Shown: in pieces, positions 1 through 5,008 of the stretch
How the letters are laid out: the number at the start of each line of letters is the position of its first letter
Position numbering within the stretch: position 1 is the stretch's first letter
NCBI GenBank assembly: GCA_002308475.1
Contig: DBVL01000136.1
Span: forward strand, 1-5,008
Reading direction: 5' to 3'
Length of the DNA stretch: 5,008 nucleotides
From: Spirochaetales bacterium UBA1265
GTDB lineage: Bacteria; Spirochaetota; Spirochaetia; Sphaerochaetales; Sphaerochaetaceae
Translations under genes and position numbers: made by a program
The notes under the pieces: generated by a model
Databases searched by the model: none
What the model was told of the DNA's origin: nothing
Seen by the model: only the letters and a program-made list of their open reading frames with translations

Positions 1-24
1 CAAATCTGAACAGACCTTGAATTT

Positions 25-56
25 TTTAGATAGTATACCAAGGTAGACTATCTAAA
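25..56. repeat. Near-perfect 32-bp palindrome
   Basis: TTTAGATAGT at 25-34 is the exact reverse complement of ACTATCTAAA at 47-56. The centre continues the symmetry with TACC (36-39) and GGTA (42-45) around AA, broken only by A35 against G46. It is not followed by a T-run on either strand: the + side continues ATTAAACA and the - side gives an A-run. It therefore does not look like an intrinsic terminator. The symmetry and AT-rich arms fit a protein operator or a cruciform, but no regulator is identifiable. It lies about 250 bp upstream of metN. Confidence 0.55.
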
Positions 57-180
57 TTAAACAGGGCTGATTTAGTCTCCAGTGACAAGAGCAAATACTA
101 TTCTCCATGCCGATCAGATCCAAAAACACAGAAAAAGTAGGGGTTGAAAGACCGGTTTTTGGTTTCTGAAACCCTCAGAG

Positions 181-247
181 ATGAATCTGACTGGAACTCG
201 ATGCTTCTTTGAGCCTGCTGTTTTACTCTCTGTATATGCAGATTCAT
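181..247 (+). repeat. Spaced inverted repeat in the metN leader
   Basis: ATGAATCTG (181-189) is an exact reverse complement of CAGATTCAT (239-247). In a transcript starting upstream these could close a stem around a 49-base loop. No loop motif identifies a known riboswitch, and one 9-bp match over this distance may be chance. Confidence 0.3.
209..238 (+). promoter_or_regulatory. Weak candidate promoter for metNIQ
   Basis: TTGAGC (209-214) resembles a sigma-70 -35 (4 of 6) and TATATG (233-238) resembles a -10 (4 of 6), with an 18-bp spacer. It would give a leader of roughly 55-60 bases before the metN start. TAATAT at 262-267 is a competing -10 with no good -35. The call rests on position as much as on sequence, so it is tentative. 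Confidence 0.2.
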
Positions 248-293
248 TGAATAAAAATGCATAATATGGTTTAATTCCCTAAATAACCAACAT

Positions 294-298
294 GGAGG
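294..298 (+). promoter_or_regulatory. Shine-Dalgarno that decides the metN start
   Basis: GGAGG at 294-298 lies five bases before TTG at 304. The only nearby ATG (292) overlaps this motif and has just AT-rich, SD-free sequence upstream. The motif therefore favours initiation at TTG 304. Confidence 0.6.
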
Positions 299-303
299 TT
301 CCC

Positions 304-1305
304 TTGCAGATTACTCTAAAAAACCTTAATCGTAATTATGGGACTCTTCATGCCGTATCAGGAATCTCGCTTGATATTCCTTCAAATAAGATTTTCGGAA
401 TAATAGGAAGAAGCGGAGCTGGAAAGAGTACGCTTGTGCGATTGGTCAGTCTTCTTGAGAAACCTGATTCAGGAGAAGTCTGGTATGATGACCAGAGAGT
501 GGATAATCTTTCAGAAAAAGAACTCATTCTCCAGCGCAGACGCCTTGGAATGATCTTCCAGAACTTTAACCTTTTCTCATCCAGAAACGCAGGAGAAAAC
601 GTGGCTTACCCCATGGAGATCTGTGGAAAGGATAAGGAAACAATCAGTAAGAGAGTTAAGGAACTGCTTGAGCTTGTTGAACTTGGAGACAGGATAGATG
701 CTCCAATCAGCACCCTCTCTGGAGGACAGAAGCAGAGAGTTGCTATAGCTCGTGCACTTGCCTGTGAACCGGATATTCTGTTCTGCGATGAGGCCACCAG
801 TGCCCTTGATCCTCAAACAACCAGAGCCATCCTGAAGCTTATAAGGGAAATCCAGAAGAAGATGAACCTTACTGTAGTTATGATTACCCACCAGATGGAG
901 GTAGTCAGGGACAGTTGCGACTATGTAACCGTCTTAAGCGAGGGGTCAGTAGTAGAAACCGGAACTGTCAAAGAAATCTTCTCCAAACCGAAAAGTGAGG
1001 TTACAAAAGACTTCTTGGCTCATCTTACAACAGCCGACCAGGACAAGGATTCAACAGTTCACTGGTCCAAGGTTCCTGGCCGTTATACCCTCAGATTTGC
1101 AGCAGGAAACACAGACACCCCCATTATATCCAGACTTACAAAAGAGTTTGATGTGGAGTTTAATATTCGTGGAGGTGGAGTCCAGAAAGTTGGAGAAGAT
1201 GAGTACGGAACTCTGATCTGTGATATTACTGGTGAAGATGAAGCAGTAAAAAAGACAATTTCAAAACTTAAAAGACATAAAATCACTGTTGAGGAGACGC
1301 TCTGA
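304..1305 (+). CDS. metN: Methionine ABC importer, ATP-binding subunit MetN
   Basis: Cytoplasmic ATPase that drives uptake of D/L-methionine through MetI. In the 333-aa numbering from TTG 304, the protein shows Walker A GRSGAGKST (35-43), Q-loop Gln86, signature LSGGQ (138-142), Walker B DILFCDE (157-163) and switch His196. After a linker, residues about 258-331 match the C-terminal NIL/ACT-like domain. In characterised MetN proteins this domain binds methionine and inhibits transport when the cell is replete. The length is typical of the family. I chose TTG 304 because GGAGG is well placed for it and the product begins MQITLKNLNRNYG, as homologues do. An ATG at 292 would add four residues but has no SD. 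The gene overlaps metI by one base (TGATG), so the two are probably translationally coupled. Family assignment is firm; the exact start is less so. Confidence 0.95.
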   Translation: MQITLKNLNRNYGTLHAVSGISLDIPSNKIFGIIGRSGAGKSTLVRLVSLLEKPDSGEVWYDDQRVDNLSEKELILQRRRLGMIFQNFNLFSSRNAGENVAYPMEICGKDKETISKRVKELLELVELGDRIDAPISTLSGGQKQRVAIARALACEPDILFCDEATSALDPQTTRAILKLIREIQKKMNLTVVMITHQMEVVRDSCDYVTVLSEGSVVETGTVKEIFSKPKSEVTKDFLAHLTTADQDKDSTVHWSKVPGRYTLRFAAGNTDTPIISRLTKEFDVEFNIRGGGVQKVGEDEYGTLICDITGEDEAVKKTISKLKRHKITVEETL

Positions 1306-1961
1306 TGTTGTTTAATCTTGTATGGCATTCAACACTTGAAACTCTCTCAATGGTTTTCTTCTCAACCCTTTTCTCCCTCATTCTAGGCATGCCCATAGGT
1401 ATTCTTCTTTGTGTAACCGGGCCATATGCTCAGGGAGGACTTAAACCAAAACCAGTATTGAACGAGGTTCTGAGCAGAATAGTTAATATTCTCAGATCTT
1501 TCCCGTTCGTCATACTTATGATTCTCCTGTTTCCTTTATCCCGTCTTATAGTCGGAAAGGCAATAGGAACAACAGCAGCAATAGTTCCGCTTTCAATAGC
1601 AGCAGCCCCGTTTGTTGCAAGAATTATTGAAACTGCTCTCAAGGAGGTGGATCCGGGCGTAGTACAAGCAGCCCGCTCAATGGGTTCCACTGATTCCCAG
1701 ATTATTTTCAAGGTTCTCCTTCCCGAGGCAACTCCGTCTCTGGTTTCAGGAGTAACCCTGACCATAATAAATCTGATAGGCTACTCTGCCATGGCAGGAG
1801 TCATTGGTGGAGGAGGTCTTGGAGACCTGGCCATCAGATACGGATACCAGCGCTTCAGACCGGACGTAATGGTCCTATCTGTAATAGTTATCCTTGTACT
1901 TGTAGAGATTGTACAGTTTACAGGAAACAAGATAGCTGCAAAGATGCTGGAAAAACGCTGA
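1305..1961 (+). CDS. metI: Methionine ABC importer, permease subunit MetI
   Basis: Inner-membrane channel subunit of the methionine importer, 218 aa, the usual size for MetI. About five hydrophobic segments are visible, near residues 13-38, 58-80, 86-106, 146-170 and 188-208. The cytoplasmic coupling helix that docks onto MetN is the EAA-type motif at 120-140 (QAARSMG, then VLLP). LRSFPF (63-68) and the glycine-rich GGGGLGDLAIRYGY (168-181) are typical of MetI. Translation starts at the ATG overlapping the metN stop, with AGGAG eight bases upstream. A complete importer is expected to contain two MetI and two MetN subunits (family knowledge). Nothing is truncated or unusual. Confidence 0.95.
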   Translation: MLFNLVWHSTLETLSMVFFSTLFSLILGMPIGILLCVTGPYAQGGLKPKPVLNEVLSRIVNILRSFPFVILMILLFPLSRLIVGKAIGTTAAIVPLSIAAAPFVARIIETALKEVDPGVVQAARSMGSTDSQIIFKVLLPEATPSLVSGVTLTIINLIGYSAMAGVIGGGGLGDLAIRYGYQRFRPDVMVLSVIVILVLVEIVQFTGNKIAAKMLEKR

Positions 1962-1987
1962 TTTTATATCTTTCAGGAGAAAAAAAT

Positions 1988-2788
1988 ATGAAGAGATTTA
2001 CACTTGTTTTAGTAGTGCTTCTTGTTTCTTTTGCCGTTTTTGCAGGCGGTTCAAAGGAAAGTTCATCAAATACAATTGTTGTTGGAGCAACACCGGAACC
2101 ACATGCAGAGATGCTCAACCTTGTTGTTGATGATCTTGCTGCTCAGGGTTACACTCTTGTTGTAAAAGAGTTCACAGACTATGTAACACCGAATACTGCT
2201 CTTGAGGATGGCGAAATTGATGCCAACTTCTTCCAGCATATTCCTTACATGAATTCATTCAACGTAGAGCACGGCTATCACCTTGTAAACGCAGGTGGCA
2301 TCCATGTTGAGCCTCTTGCTCTTTACTCAGCAAAATACTCAGCTCTCAGCCAGCTTCCAAACGGTGCAACAATAGCCATTCCAAACGATCCTACAAATGA
2401 AGGAAGAGCACTTCTTCTTCTGGAAAGCGCAGGACTGATCAAGCTTAAGGATTCAAGCAACCTTGAGTCCACACCGATGGATATTGTATCCAATCCAAAG
2501 AACATAAAGTTTTCAGAGATTGAGGCCGCATCTCTTCCGAGAGTTCTTTCAGATGTTGATGCAGCAGTCATCAATGGTAACTATGCCATTCCTGCAGGAC
2601 TCAACGCTGCAAAGGACGGCCTTGTTGTTGAAGGAGCAAACAGCCCTTACGTGAATATCATTTCTGTTAAGGATGGCAACCAGAATTCAGCAGGAATCAA
2701 GGCTCTCGTAAAGGCTCTTCAGAGTGACAAGGTTAAGGCTTGGGTAAACGAGAAGTATCCTAACGGAGAAGTAGTTCTCGTTTTCTGA
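1988..2788 (+). CDS. metQ: Methionine-binding protein MetQ
   Basis: Solute-binding protein of the NlpA/MetQ family, 266 aa, which captures methionine outside the cytoplasmic membrane and delivers it to MetI. An N-terminal signal peptide (MKRF, then a hydrophobic stretch to about residue 19) ends VFA before GGSKES, a good signal peptidase I site. No cysteine is present there, so unlike E. coli MetQ it is probably not a lipoprotein. The mature part has the family landmarks IVVGATPEPHAE (30-41), FTDYVTPN (62-69), DANFFQHIPYM (78-88), IPNDPTNEGRALLLL (131-145) and INGNYA (195-200). These include aromatic, His, Arg and Asn residues at positions where MetQ proteins contact methionine. AGGAG lies eight bases before the ATG. 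The gene is third in the operon, 26 bases after metI. Confidence 0.94.
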   Translation: MKRFTLVLVVLLVSFAVFAGGSKESSSNTIVVGATPEPHAEMLNLVVDDLAAQGYTLVVKEFTDYVTPNTALEDGEIDANFFQHIPYMNSFNVEHGYHLVNAGGIHVEPLALYSAKYSALSQLPNGATIAIPNDPTNEGRALLLLESAGLIKLKDSSNLESTPMDIVSNPKNIKFSEIEAASLPRVLSDVDAAVINGNYAIPAGLNAAKDGLVVEGANSPYVNIISVKDGNQNSAGIKALVKALQSDKVKAWVNEKYPNGEVVLVF

Positions 2789-2810
2789 TAAAACCAAAAC
2801 CATAAACCAA

Positions 2811-2859
2811 AGGGGCTGTAACAAAAGTCGGTTTTACCGGCTAGAGGGTTACAGCCCTT
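2811..2859 (+). repeat. Left terminal inverted repeat of the IS
   Basis: This end matches the reverse complement of 4589-4636. The outermost 29 bases are identical, and the rest is similar with a few substitutions and a one-base length difference. The exact outer boundary is uncertain by one base: the first A at 2811 could belong to the flank. The repeat carries an internal inverted copy of its own tip (GGCTGTAAC), so it can fold alone. Confidence 0.85.
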
Positions 2860-2866
2860 CTTTTTT
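2811..2866 (+). terminator. Intrinsic terminator formed by the left IS end
   Basis: AGGGGCTGTAAC (2811-2822) pairs with GTTACAGCCCTT (2848-2859), 12 bp including one G-T pair. Inside it a second stem pairs GTCGGT (2827-2832) with ACCGGC (2836-2841) around TTT. The sequence continues TTCTTTTTT to 2866. This is a strong Rho-independent terminator layout on the + strand, 22 bases after the metQ stop. No other terminator is visible for metNIQ. It coincides with the left inverted repeat of the insertion sequence. Confidence 0.8.
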
Positions 2867-2878
2867 GCCTAAAACCTT

Positions 2879-2913
2879 AAAAAAAGATGCCCGGGGACTC
2901 GAACCCGGGGCAT
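2879..2913 (-). terminator. GC-rich hairpin with T7 tail on the - strand
   Basis: ATGCCC (2887-2892) pairs with GGGCAT (2908-2913), then G2893 opposes G2907, then GGG (2894-2896) pairs with CCC (2904-2906) around a 7-base loop. Read on the - strand the loop is TTCGAGT, and the stem is followed by C and seven T (2885-2879), a good intrinsic terminator layout. It would stop transcripts crossing the element antisense to the transposase. The loop and flanking bases resemble a tRNA T-arm, but the T-stem would carry a mismatch and no acceptor or anticodon arm accompanies it. Confidence 0.5.
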
Positions 2914-2914
2914 A

Positions 2915-2952
2915 CATGGTAGAATGTAACTGCTTAAGGAACATTTACCATG
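2915..2952 (+). promoter_or_regulatory. Hairpin masking the transposase start codon
   Basis: CATGGTA (2915-2921) pairs with TACCATG (2946-2952), and AATGT (2923-2927) pairs with ACATT (2941-2945). G2922 is bulged and the loop is 13 bases. The ATG start (2950-2952) lies in the 3' arm and the AAGGA Shine-Dalgarno (2936-2940) in the loop next to the stem. In mRNA that includes the 5' arm, initiation should be inhibited. This matches the arrangement known from IS10 and IS50, where read-through transcripts are poorly translated. Confidence 0.6.
2917..2925 (+). promoter_or_regulatory. Extended -10 promoter of the transposase
   Basis: TGG directly before TAGAAT (2920-2925) gives an extended -10 with five of six consensus bases. 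The -35 position (about 2897-2902, ACTCGA) is poor. Transcription would start near 2931-2933, just before the AAGGA Shine-Dalgarno, giving a leader of about 18 bases that lacks the 5' arm of the masking hairpin. Confidence 0.45.
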
Positions 2953-4557
2953 ACTCATTTTACCACAAAACAAGGTGTTTTGTTCTACGACTACACCCCT
3001 GATGTGAAGCAAAGCTCAAAAATTGATGAATTTCTGTCTCTTTTAGAAGAATCAGGAGTTGCTGAACTTCTGAAAGAAGGAGAACCCAAGTCTGTATTTG
3101 GCAGGCCGGAACTGGATACATATGAGATGTTCGCATGCATTCTTTACGGCTTTGCAATGGGATTCAGTAGTCTCAGAAATCTGGAGTCCAGTTGCCTCTA
3201 CGATGTCAGATTTATTCACATTATGAACGGAGAAAGGCCTTCTCACATTTCCTTTGGACGGTACATAAACAAAGTAATCAAGCCTAGGCAAGATGAGATA
3301 TTTTCGACCGTAACATCAGCCATTTTGAAACGGTTGTCTGTAGACCTGTCAGACTGCTTCATTGACGGAACCAAGATTGAGGCAGATGCAAACAAGTACA
3401 AGTTTGTATGGAAACCTACAATATGGCATGAGAAGCTAAGCGACAAAGCCAGAAGACTGCTTGCCTTGATGGGCCTTGAAAGGGGTGTACCATCTTCAGG
3501 CTTTTTGTCATCGTCACTTCTTGCGGCAAAGATTACAGAGGCTGGAAAGCAGCTTGAAACAGCATCTGACAGAAAAGCTTACGAAGGCATGATCAGAAAT
3601 CTGACAATCTATCTTGAGAAGACTCTTGAGTATGAAGAGAAGGAGCGCATCTGCGGTCCTTACAGAAACTCTTACTACAAAACTGATCATGATGCTACAG
3701 CTATGTGTCTGAAACAGGATTACTACAGTGGACTCGGAAGCAACATGCATGCAGCTTACCAGGTACAGACTGTAGTTTCTTCAGGCTTAATTGTAACCTA
3801 CTATGTATCTCAAGACAGAAACGACATTTACACATTCGTTCCAACCATGAAGAAGCTCGAATCCATGTATGGGATTCTCCCTAAACGCATCTGTGCGGAC
3901 TCTGGTTATGGTTGTCAGGAAAACTATTCATATTGTGAAGAACATGGAATCAAGGCATTCATCAAGTATCAGGCATGGGAAGGGGAATGTAGTGGCCGGA
4001 GACCAGCATTGTACGAACTTAATGATGATGAAACGATTACATGTCTCGGTGGTCGTACTGGGATTGTGGTAGACATTCCTTCACGTCATCACAAGTACAA
4101 AGGAACGCTTTTCTATTTGGTTGAGAACTGTTCTGGCTGCCAATTCATGCCCTACTGCAGGCAGTTTATGAAAGAACCAGAGGGAGCCTTCAAAGTTTTT
4201 GAAATCAACCCGGTTTTTCAAAGACAGAAACAACGGGCCAGAGATCTCCTCCTCTCGGTGGAAGGAATCGAAATGAGAGTAAACAGAAGTTGCCAGGCAG
4301 AGGGAGGATTCGGAGTACTTAAACAGGACATGTCCTACGACCGTTTCAGGAGGATAGGGATGAAACAGGTCAGCGTAGAATTCATGCTCACTGCCCTAGG
4401 TCACAACATCAGAAAGTATCTACGTTATTCAGAGAAAGGTTTAAGCAGAAAGGTCTGGACAGCTCCGGAAGGAACATCTCCAGAAAGATTCAAGAAACCA
4501 TCGGCAAAACGTCTTGCAAATCGTTTTAAAAAAAGACAAGAAAAATCTGTCAACTAG
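2950..4557 (+). CDS. IS1182-family DDE transposase
   Basis: This 535-aa enzyme should cut and join the ends of the surrounding insertion sequence. The N-terminal part (about 20-125, including GRPELDTYEMFACILYGF and SHISFGRYI) matches the DNA-binding region of IS1182/IS5-type transposases. The RNase H-like catalytic core supplies Asp139 in FIDGTKIEADANKY, Asp317 in CADSGYG and Glu451 in QAEGGFGVLKQD, the expected DDE triad. TDHDAT (245-250) and the tail RFRRIG...ALGHNIRKYL are further family signatures. A cysteine cluster, Cys394-x2-Cys397-x5-Cys403, lies in the insertion before the catalytic Glu and may bind metal, though this is inferred. The C-terminus is basic (residues 499-532). AAGGA lies nine bases before the ATG, inside a hairpin loop. 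The frame is uninterrupted and all catalytic residues are present, so the enzyme is probably functional. Confidence 0.93.
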   Translation: MTHFTTKQGVLFYDYTPDVKQSSKIDEFLSLLEESGVAELLKEGEPKSVFGRPELDTYEMFACILYGFAMGFSSLRNLESSCLYDVRFIHIMNGERPSHISFGRYINKVIKPRQDEIFSTVTSAILKRLSVDLSDCFIDGTKIEADANKYKFVWKPTIWHEKLSDKARRLLALMGLERGVPSSGFLSSSLLAAKITEAGKQLETASDRKAYEGMIRNLTIYLEKTLEYEEKERICGPYRNSYYKTDHDATAMCLKQDYYSGLGSNMHAAYQVQTVVSSGLIVTYYVSQDRNDIYTFVPTMKKLESMYGILPKRICADSGYGCQENYSYCEEHGIKAFIKYQAWEGECSGRRPALYELNDDETITCLGGRTGIVVDIPSRHHKYKGTLFYLVENCSGCQFMPYCRQFMKEPEGAFKVFEINPVFQRQKQRARDLLLSVEGIEMRVNRSCQAEGGFGVLKQDMSYDRFRRIGMKQVSVEFMLTALGHNIRKYLRYSEKGLSRKVWTAPEGTSPERFKKPSAKRLANRFKKRQEKSVN

Positions 4558-4582
4558 ATTGCAAGAGACTACAACTACAAAA

Positions 4583-4636
4583 GAAAAAAGAGGCTGTAAC
4601 CTCTCGTCGGTAAAACCGACTTTTGTTACAGCCCCT
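4583..4636 (-). terminator. Intrinsic terminator formed by the right IS end
   Basis: On the - strand GGCTGTAAC (from 4633 to 4625) pairs with GTTACAGCC (from 4600 to 4592). Inside it GTCGGT/ACCGAC (4620-4615 with 4611-4606) forms a perfect 6-bp stem around a 3-base loop. The - strand then reads TCTTTTTTC down to 4583. This is an intrinsic terminator 10 bases past the tmRNA 3' end and the only one visible for ssrA before the transposase. It is the mirror copy of the terminator at the left end. Confidence 0.78.
4589..4636 (-). repeat. Right terminal inverted repeat of the IS
   Basis: Read on the - strand from 4636, this repeats the left end: AGGGGCTGTAAC, AAAA, GTCGGTTTTACCG without a mismatch over 29 bases. 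It then diverges slightly and lacks one G present on the left. Together with the left copy it defines the element's limits. Confidence 0.85.
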
Positions 4637-4646
4637 AAAAGCTAAG

Positions 4647-5008
4647 TGGAGATGGGGAGAGTCGAACTCCCGTCCTGGTGGCCCACCCGATGGCGTCTAC
4701 AGGCTTAGATTCTGTTTTAGTGTTTCGGCTTGTGCTCGGAACAGAATCAACTTTGCATAAGCCTAGGCGGTAAGATTTCCCTTAGATGACCCGTCAGTCA
4801 TAAAAGGTAAGCTTCTAGGATTTACAGGGATGCAAGCATGAAGCAACGCTTTGCATCCTTGTTCGTTCTGGCTCCAATCAGGCAGCGAGAGCGAATTCTG
4901 CTTCGAAATCTTCTTTCTTTGCAGTTAATTTGTTTTGCCAGTTTTACAAGTTAACGCTTGGCCTGCAACCGGCAACCCAACGGTACCCGTCGAAACCAAT
5001 ACACCCCC
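4647..5008 (-). ncRNA. ssrA: Transfer-messenger RNA (tmRNA)
   Basis: tmRNA rescues ribosomes stalled on broken mRNA and adds a degradation tag, working with SmpB. The - strand begins at 5008 with GGGGGTG, which pairs over seven positions (two G-U) with CATCTCC (4654-4648), leaving A4647 as discriminator. The CCA end is not encoded, as CTT follows. GGTTTCGACGGG near the 5' end and the T-arm GGGAGTTCGACTCTCCC near the 3' end are standard tmRNA sequences. GCCGGTT (4973-4967) is complementary to AACTGGC (4943-4937), placed like the last stem of the first pseudoknot, 14 bases before the resume codon. Downstream, GGATGCAA (4858-4851) with TTGCATCC (4835-4828) and GATTCTGTT (4748-4740) with AACAGAATC (4716-4708) form further stems. 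The 362-nt length is normal. The gene is complete and ends at the window edge; its promoter lies outside. Confidence 0.95.
4878..4922 (-). CDS. tmRNA proteolysis-tag reading frame
   Basis: Within the tmRNA, GCA at 4922-4920 opens a frame of 14 codons ending at TGA (4880-4878). It encodes AKKEDFEAEFALAA, whose ALAA end is the usual signal for ClpXP-type proteases. I chose this resume codon because TAACT precedes it, with A at -4 as in E. coli TAGTC, and because it follows the pseudoknot stem by 14 bases. The earlier GCA at about 4938-4936 is out of frame with ALAA. This is not an independent gene. Confidence 0.7.
   Translation of the reverse strand, partial: AKKEDFEAEFALAA

Larger units (their letters stand above)
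1..303 (+). other. Non-coding leader upstream of metN
   Basis: No convincing gene is seen on either strand. In one + frame, codons stay open from base 2 to a TAG at 44-46, so the tail of an upstream gene could end here, but 14 codons cannot establish this. The stretch holds a 32-bp palindrome (25-56), a small hairpin (161-173, GGTTT/AAACC with a CTG loop), and a 9-bp inverted repeat (181-189 with 239-247). Possible weak promoter elements are TTGAGC (209-214) with TATATG (233-238) at 18-bp spacing, and TAATAT (262-267) without a good -35. I see no S-box/SAM-I core, T-box motif or MetJ-type box, so control of the operon by methionine is not evident from sequence. Confidence 0.6.
2811..4636 (+). 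mobile_element. IS1182-family insertion sequence, complete
   Basis: The element is about 1826 bp long, has inverted repeats of about 48 bp, and contains one intact 535-aa DDE transposase filling most of it. Transposase motifs and overall length match the IS1182 family. It sits between metQ and ssrA, 22 bases after the metQ stop and 10 bases from the tmRNA 3' end, and interrupts neither gene. I could not define a target-site duplication: left flank ACCAAA and right flank TAAAAG share only A-rich sequence. The intact frame and well-matched ends suggest a recently active copy. Confidence 0.85.

Noticed and set aside
107..264. Short upstream reading frames (107-169, 20 codons; 181-264, 27 codons) as leader peptides
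   Set aside because: Neither has a good Shine-Dalgarno, neither is rich in methionine or cysteine codons, and neither is coupled to an obvious attenuator.
60..303. SAM riboswitch, T-box or MetJ operator controlling metNIQ
   Set aside because: None of the conserved cores is recognisable in the leader. The visible stems are short and do not match a known class.
2886..2913. Possible tRNA gene or tRNA 3' end on the - strand (GGGTTCGAGTC motif)
   Set aside because: Only the T-arm-like hairpin is present. The T-stem would have a mismatch, no matching 5' acceptor, D-arm or anticodon arm is found upstream on the - strand, and a T-run follows immediately. A terminator-like hairpin explains it better.
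2950..4557. Frameshifted or degenerate transposase
   Set aside because: The frame is open for 535 codons, all three catalytic acidic residues are present, and the C-terminal family motifs are intact.
2803..4644. Target-site duplication flanking the IS
   Set aside because: The flanks TAAACCAAA and TAAAAGCTA share only A-rich bases. Depending on where the end is set, AAA or TAAA could be claimed, so nothing is convincing.
4937..4941. GCA near 4938-4936 as the tmRNA resume codon
   Set aside because: Its frame does not reach the ALAA-stop, and this GCA overlaps the 3' arm of the proposed pseudoknot stem. GCA at 4922-4920 satisfies both frame and spacing.

Overview
The window is a compact bacterial region of about 5 kb with moderate GC content. 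It holds a complete methionine-importer operon (metN-metI-metQ, + strand), an apparently intact IS1182-type insertion sequence, and a complete tmRNA gene (ssrA, - strand) whose 5' end falls exactly on the last base of the window. The operon and ssrA converge on the insertion sequence. The organism cannot be fixed from the sequence. A diderm such as a spirochaete is a tentative guess, because the MetQ signal peptide has no lipobox cysteine and ends VFA followed by GGSKES, a style I associate with spirochaetal binding proteins.

Layout. Positions 1-303 are a non-coding leader upstream of metN. It contains a near-perfect 32-bp palindrome and a widely spaced inverted repeat, but no riboswitch I recognise. 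MetN (most likely from a TTG start at 304), MetI (1305-1961, overlapping metN by one base) and MetQ (1988-2788) supply the ATPase, the permease and the periplasmic binding protein of one D/L-methionine ABC importer. Only 22 bases separate the metQ stop from the insertion sequence.

The insertion sequence (about 2811-4636) encodes one 535-aa DDE transposase. It is bounded by inverted repeats of about 48 bp whose outer 29 bp are identical. Each repeat is also a nested stem-loop followed, towards the inside of the element, by a T-rich run on the inward-reading strand. Both ends therefore look like intrinsic terminators facing inward, and they appear to end metNIQ transcripts on one side and tmRNA transcripts on the other. 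Just inside the left end lie a GC-rich hairpin with a T7 tail on the - strand and a second hairpin that pairs the transposase start codon and holds its Shine-Dalgarno in the loop. A good extended -10 sits in the 5' arm of that second hairpin. Transcripts from the element's own promoter would lack the arm, whereas read-through transcripts would fold and be poorly translated.

The tmRNA gene begins 10 bases beyond the right end of the element. Its acceptor stem, T-arm, a 7-bp complementarity placed like the last pseudoknot stem before the resume codon, and the tag reading frame can all be read. The deduced tag is AKKEDFEAEFALAA. The most interesting part of the window is the dense set of expression barriers built into the ends of the insertion sequence, and its position as the shared transcription-termination zone of two convergent housekeeping loci.
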